NCBI RefSeq assembly: GCF_900108105.1
Contig: NZ_FNUR01000001.1
Coordinates: 434,001-498,000 of the forward strand
DNA: 64,000 bases
Source of the DNA: Butyrivibrio sp. Su6
GTDB taxonomy: Bacteria > Bacillota > Clostridia > Lachnospirales > Lachnospiraceae
Direction: 5' to 3'
Within the stretch, counting starts at the first letter, position 1; each line of letters starts with the position of its first letter. Under the pieces are notes generated by a model. It did not search any database and was not told the origin of the DNA. It saw only the letters and a program-made list of their open reading frames with translations. Of this stretch, positions 60,012 to 64,000 are shown piece by piece. Position numbers and translations under genes: made by a program.

Positions 60012-62465
60012 TTATTCTGCTATATCAAATCCAATTATTACTTTAAAAAGGTCTCCGTCAAGCCTTATATCAAAGGTTCCTCCCTGAGCAATAGTAAGGT
60101 TCTTGGCAATTGAAAGTCCAAGTCCGCTTCCTTCAGTTGTCCTTGACTCATCCCCTCTTATAAACTTCTTGGTAAGTTCATCAGCACTTACATTAAGCTC
60201 TTTGGCAGAGATGTTCTTGATTGAGAAGAAAGCTTTCTTTTTGCCATCCTCATCCTCTGAGGTGTACATCTCCAGATATACTCTGGTTCCTGACAGGGCA
60301 TACTTACAGGTATTGTTAAAGAGATTCTCCAAAACCCTCCAAAGGTGCCTTGCGTCAGCAACTATTGATATGTTTTTCTCCTGTGCTTTAAAAATAGGGG
60401 TGAGACCACTCTTTTCAAACTTCTCGAAGAATTCGCCTATCGTCTGATTTATCAGTTCAACAAAATCTATCTTCGAGAGCTCAATGCTTATATTTCCCGA
60501 ACTGATCTTTGAAGCCTCAACCAGATCTTCTGTAAGTTTTTTTAGTTTTTGAGATTTCTGATCCAGTATATTTACGTACTCGATCACTCTCTCATTGCCT
60601 ATATCTTCCCTCTTTATAAGATCCACATAGTTGATTATGGAAGTCAGCGGAGTCTTGATGTCGTGTGATACGTTTGTTATAAGATCTGCTTTTAGCTTTT
60701 CATCCTTCATACTGGTGTCTACAGCTTTTTCAATTCCTTCACCGATGGAATTAACTGCATCTGCCAGAGCTATGTTATCTGAATGAAGTGCTGAAACATC
60801 GACCTTTGACTTAACGTCGCCATTTTTAATCTTCTCTATTACCTTGATGATACGGTCTCTGTCAAGGTTTTGTCTGTACAGGTAAATACCAATAAGTATG
60901 TCTAAAAATGCTGCAATAACTATTCCTGCAAGGCCTATCTTAAACAGACACAGATTAATAACCACAAAGAATATATATGGAATCCAGGTTCTTATGATCA
61001 CATTTCCGTTATCAGTAGTTGTGAGAATCAGATTCTTTGCCCCAATAATGATCATTCTTAGGATAGAATCCTTCCAAAGAGACTTCTCTTTTACCTTATC
61101 CGCAATACCATAAATAAGTCCCAGAAAACCAACATTAAATACAAATGCACCAAGGGCCGCATATACAGGGAAGTTCTCAAGCCGAACCATCTTCATGTAA
61201 CTCATCTGTGTTATGACAGAGGCCAGTACAAAAGCACCAAAAGGAGCCACCATTATTATAATATTCTTAAGACAGGCTATCTCTGTCTTTATTGTCTTTC
61301 CATTTACAACTACAGGTGTCTTAAGAGTTATTATAAACAGAAGTATATACATAAATGCCGCAACAAAGCACAATATCAAGATTTGTGTCCTATAAGGCAT
61401 ATATTTTGCAAAGCTGCTCTTTCCCTGATAAAAATCATCGCTGCATGGGTAGCCTAAAGTATCTACAGCCACGTAAACCTTTATCTGATCAGGATACGCA
61501 TAGCTATATGTTTTAAGAAGGCTTCTTACCACGTTTTCTTTTATAAGAGTGTTGGTCTCGTACTTAAGCTCATATGGGCAGTAATATATGTATCTGCCAT
61601 AGCCTTCAAATACACTCTTTATATCTATTCCGGTTGTCTCTCCAGAAAGCTCGGAAACATTGGTAAACACAGATGTACTGCCACTTACTGTTCTGGAAAT
61701 ATAGTACCTTAAGTTACTTGACTGATATCCATAATATGAAAGGAGCTTTCCATATTCCTCGAAGTTAGATAAAAGCGTTCCCGCAGCCTCCTCGACATTG
61801 CTGCACAAAAGGCTGTACTCTTCCCAGTTTGATACAAGGTCCTCGATATTTTTCCCATCTACAGTCTGATACCTTGAAACAAGGATATTGTGGGTTCCTC
61901 CTGAAGGGACAGAATTGCCTGAAACTGTAAATTCAACACTGTTATCAGAAAGGCCTGAACTAAGATAGGAATTCATACCACCTGACATAAGATTATTCTT
62001 AAGGTGTGTGTATGTAGTTGTGGCGCTTAAAAATGAGCTGCTCTCTTCTTCTGTGAAATTCCTTGTTTCATAAGTAAAGCCGCTCTGGGCCCACTTTAAA
62101 AGATCTGATACTGTATAAACAGCAGTGACGTAGTCTCCCGGAAGCGTAGTTCCTCTGTTCACATAGGCAGTTACATCAATTGTCTTTTCACTGTCATACT
62201 CCCCTGCTGTTTCTAACTGGCTTCTGATAGCTATGAGCCTTATGACATCAGCAAGGTTATTGCCAAGGATGTTGTTAAAAAGGTATGAATCCTCATAAGC
62301 TCTGTTTCTGTCTGATTCATACAAGGTATAGGAATAATCTCCCCTGGCACCTGTAATGATTATGCTGGTTCCTGCAAATATAAAAACAAGCGAAAAGGCT
62401 ATAAATGCCGCAAGAACATGCTGGATCAATGTAAGAATTTTAAAATTAATTGGCTTTTTTAACAT
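60012..62465 (-). CDS. Sensor histidine kinase, 817 aa
   Basis: An N-terminal helix (IQHVLAAFIAFSLVFIFAG) is followed by about 330 extracellular residues and then several more membrane helices (from about 365 to 530). A HAMP-like link leads to a HisKA domain (phospho-acceptor near residue 601 in LITNVSHDIKTPLTS), then the N box NLFNNTCKYAL, a G1 loop near FSIKNISAKELNVSA and GSGLGLSIAKNL. The large extracytoplasmic part is unusual in size and resembles no sensor domain I know. It overlaps the regulator gene by 7 bp (ATG within its end). Confidence 0.93.
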   Translation of the reverse strand: MLKKPINFKILTLIQHVLAAFIAFSLVFIFAGTSIIITGARGDYSYTLYESDRNRAYEDSYLFNNILGNNLADVIRLIAIRSQLETAGEYDSEKTIDVTAYVNRGTTLPGDYVTAVYTVSDLLKWAQSGFTYETRNFTEEESSSFLSATTTYTHLKNNLMSGGMNSYLSSGLSDNSVEFTVSGNSVPSGGTHNILVSRYQTVDGKNIEDLVSNWEEYSLLCSNVEEAAGTLLSNFEEYGKLLSYYGYQSSNLRYYISRTVSGSTSVFTNVSELSGETTGIDIKSVFEGYGRYIYYCPYELKYETNTLIKENVVRSLLKTYSYAYPDQIKVYVAVDTLGYPCSDDFYQGKSSFAKYMPYRTQILILCFVAAFMYILLFIITLKTPVVVNGKTIKTEIACLKNIIIMVAPFGAFVLASVITQMSYMKMVRLENFPVYAALGAFVFNVGFLGLIYGIADKVKEKSLWKDSILRMIIIGAKNLILTTTDNGNVIIRTWIPYIFFVVINLCLFKIGLAGIVIAAFLDILIGIYLYRQNLDRDRIIKVIEKIKNGDVKSKVDVSALHSDNIALADAVNSIGEGIEKAVDTSMKDEKLKADLITNVSHDIKTPLTSIINYVDLIKREDIGNERVIEYVNILDQKSQKLKKLTEDLVEASKISSGNISIELSKIDFVELINQTIGEFFEKFEKSGLTPIFKAQEKNISIVADARHLWRVLENLFNNTCKYALSGTRVYLEMYTSEDEDGKKKAFFSIKNISAKELNVSADELTKKFIRGDESRTTEGSGLGLSIAKNLTIAQGGTFDIRLDGDLFKVIIGFDIAE

Positions 62466-63160
62466 GGTTCCTCATCTTCAATCTTGTATCCCACACCCCA
62501 CACAACCTTGAGGTACCTTGGATCTCTTGGATTGATCTCTATTTTTTCTCTGATATGTCTGATATGGACAGCTATTGTATTGTCTGCAGCAAAAGAACCG
62601 GTATCCTGCCAGATGCTCTGGTAGATCTGATTGATAGAATATACTTTGCCCTTATTTTTCACAAGGAACTCTAAAATGTTATATTCGATAGGCGTAAGTC
62701 TTATCCTTTCGCCATCAACAAAACATTCCTTGGAGTTGTCGTCAATGACAAGGCCACCGGTCTTATAGATGTTTTCTTTATCTTCCATGCTTCCAAGAGT
62801 TGTGTATCGTCTTAAGTTGGACTTGACTCTTGCAACCAGCTCCAGAGGATTAAAGGGCTTTGTGACATAATCATCGGCGCCGATGTTAAGACCCAATATC
62901 TTATCAGAATCCTCTGACTTGGCAGACAGGAATATCACAGGAATAGAGCTGAATTTTCTAAGCTCCATCACCATTCTCATCCCATCCATTTTGGGCATCA
63001 TTATGTCTACAATTGCCAGTGATATCTTTGTTTTCCTAATGATATCAAGTGCCTCTACCCCATCATAGGCCTTATATATTCTGAAGTCCTCCTGTGAAAG
63101 ATAGATCTCGATCGCATCAACTATTTCTTTGTCATCATCGCAAACTAAAATGTTTTCCAT
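62459..63160 (-). CDS. OmpR-family response regulator
   Basis: 233 residues from the ATG at 63160, with GGAG 6 bases upstream; a further in-frame ATG at 63172 lacks a site. The receiver domain has VCDDD, the acceptor Asp in LAIVDIMMPK, SAKSED and the KPF lysine. The C-terminal winged helix has the VDGERIRLTPIEYNILEFLV and HIRHIREKIE segments typical of OmpR/PhoB. It pairs with the kinase encoded next. Direct repeats before its start are candidates for autoregulation. Confidence 0.96.
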   Translation of the reverse strand: MENILVCDDDKEIVDAIEIYLSQEDFRIYKAYDGVEALDIIRKTKISLAIVDIMMPKMDGMRMVMELRKFSSIPVIFLSAKSEDSDKILGLNIGADDYVTKPFNPLELVARVKSNLRRYTTLGSMEDKENIYKTGGLVIDDNSKECFVDGERIRLTPIEYNILEFLVKNKGKVYSINQIYQSIWQDTGSFAADNTIAVHIRHIREKIEINPRDPRYLKVVWGVGYKIEDEEPC

Positions 63161-63194
63161 GCTCTGCTCCATATCTTATAATTCTATTAAATCA

Positions 63195-63242
63195 GAAAAT
63201 TCTTAAGATTTACCTACGAAAATTCTTAAGATTTCTTAAGAA
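63195..63242 (-). promoter_or_regulatory. Repeated TTCTTAAGA motifs upstream of the OmpR-type regulator
   Basis: GAAAATTCTTAAGATTT occurs at 63195-63211 and 63218-63234; a third TTCTTAAGAA lies at 63233-63242. The shared core recurs at 23 and 10 bp. The motif is partly palindromic. It lies between the pgeF stop and the regulator start and is a candidate regulator binding region. Confidence 0.5.
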
Positions 63243-63250
63243 TTTAACGG

Positions 63251-64000
63251 TTAATCGTTAATAGTTAAAAAAGCCATGAGATTTCCGCGCTTTTCGCCAT
63301 GTACCCTGTGTGAAAATAAAAGCTCAGGATTACACTTTGTACATATATCTGTGACAATTATATTTTTATCCGGCACTCCTGCCTTTAACAGAGAAAGCTT
63401 TATGGCATTCCACAGATATAATCTGTATTTGTTATTGGGATAAGGCACTAAAATCTTATTATCCTCAAGTTCTTTTTCCGTATAAGCCTTGGCAAATTCC
63501 AAAGCCACGTCTTCACCTATCTCATAACATTCACCGCATATTGACGGCCCTATTGCACATACACAGTCACAAGGCTCAGTTCCATATGTAGCACTCATTT
63601 TCTCAATTGCTTTTTTGCCAATTTCTCCCTGTGTCCCCTTCCAACCTGAATGGACAAGACCGATAGCTCTTTTTACAGGGTCAACAATATAAATTGGCGG
63701 ACAGTCTGCATGAAACGTACCAAGAATTATACCCGGGACATTTGTGATCAGTCCGTCTATATCAGTGTAGTCTCTGACTCTTGCAGGTCCTTTTCCCCTG
63801 TCGCCTTCTGTGACAACTCTTATATTGGTAGTGTGTGTCTGGAAAGTACACACGAAGTCATCTAAGGTTTTGCCATGCCCTAAAACTTCCGCTATCCTTC
63901 TATAATTCTCATCCACGCATTCCTTGTCATCACCACGTGTATAGCTCAAGTTCATGGTAGCGTAGTCGCCTTTTGAGACTCCGCCTATCCTGGTAGAAAA
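63251..64000 (-). CDS. pgeF: Multicopper polyphenol oxidase / purine nucleoside phosphorylase (YfiH/LACC1 family), 5' end outside window
   Basis: The frame continues to the right edge (FSTRIGGVSKGDYATMN), so the true start lies beyond 64000; about 249 residues are present. Conserved marks are GTFHADCPPIYIVD and GLVHSGWKGT (the His/Cys metal-binding set), CAIGPSICGECYEIG and the ending FSHRVHGEKRGNLMA. The family acts on purine nucleosides or on peptidoglycan-related substrates in different bacteria; the substrate cannot be told here. Confidence 0.92.
   Translation of the reverse strand, partial: FSTRIGGVSKGDYATMNLSYTRGDDKECVDENYRRIAEVLGHGKTLDDFVCTFQTHTTNIRVVTEGDRGKGPARVRDYTDIDGLITNVPGIILGTFHADCPPIYIVDPVKRAIGLVHSGWKGTQGEIGKKAIEKMSATYGTEPCDCVCAIGPSICGECYEIGEDVALEFAKAYTEKELEDNKILVPYPNNKYRLYLWNAIKLSLLKAGVPDKNIIVTDICTKCNPELLFSHRVHGEKRGNLMAFLTIND

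Overview
The window looks like chromosome from a low-GC, Gram-positive anaerobe of the Lachnospiraceae, most likely Butyrivibrio or Pseudobutyrivibrio. That placement is an inference. It rests on the gene families (GH27 galactosidase, FSA-type transaldolase, a 399-residue PRPP synthetase, class B sortase with very large Cna-B proteins), on T-box and THF riboswitch control, on strong GGAGG ribosome binding sites, and on many short intrinsic terminators. No rRNA, tRNA, CRISPR array, phage or transposase gene was seen. Nearly all genes lie on the minus strand; transaldolase, a FIST-GGDEF protein and prs are the exceptions.

Layout. 1-2917: 5' part of a secreted adhesin with a 36-bp coding repeat, running off the left edge. 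3238-3891: transaldolase. 4006-13426: a minus-strand gene train starting with a metal cassette (ArsR sensor, small HMA protein, P1B ATPase) and continuing with a serine hydrolase, purine nucleoside phosphorylase, a membrane MutS-like ATPase, RNase HI, a phosphoesterase and a lipoprotein. 13610-20124: a secreted 5'-nucleotidase, a lipoprotein, a GH27 galactosidase with a short partner gene, and tyrS behind a tyrosine T-box. 20125-23593: FIST-GGDEF protein, PHP phosphoesterase, and folT behind a THF riboswitch. 23594-31919: a two-gene unit made of an unrecognised 2447-residue intracellular protein and a GNAT-like protein. 31920-32920: a gene-free stretch holding a roughly 690-bp inverted-repeat element with seven short hairpin modules. 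32921-34805: Nudix hydrolase and an AbiLii/RloA-like ATPase.

35043-54198 is a cell-surface locus: a 1206-residue secreted Ig-like protein, a class B sortase, a 4031-residue Cna-B surface protein with a proline stalk and sorting signal, and a LytS-type kinase with a regulator carrying an OmpR/SARP-like DNA-binding domain. Three direct repeats with an 11-bp period lie just upstream of the giant surface gene and are candidate sites for that regulator. 54223-58654 holds conserved housekeeping genes (gpsA, plsY, der and a DUF512 radical-SAM gene), with prs divergent. 60012-63160 is an OmpR-type two-component system, and the right edge holds most of a pgeF/YfiH gene.

The best candidates for something undescribed are the inverted-repeat element at 32103-32791 and the giant-protein/GNAT pair at 23594-31919. 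The adhesin-sortase-regulator locus looks like a complete, self-regulated surface-display system.
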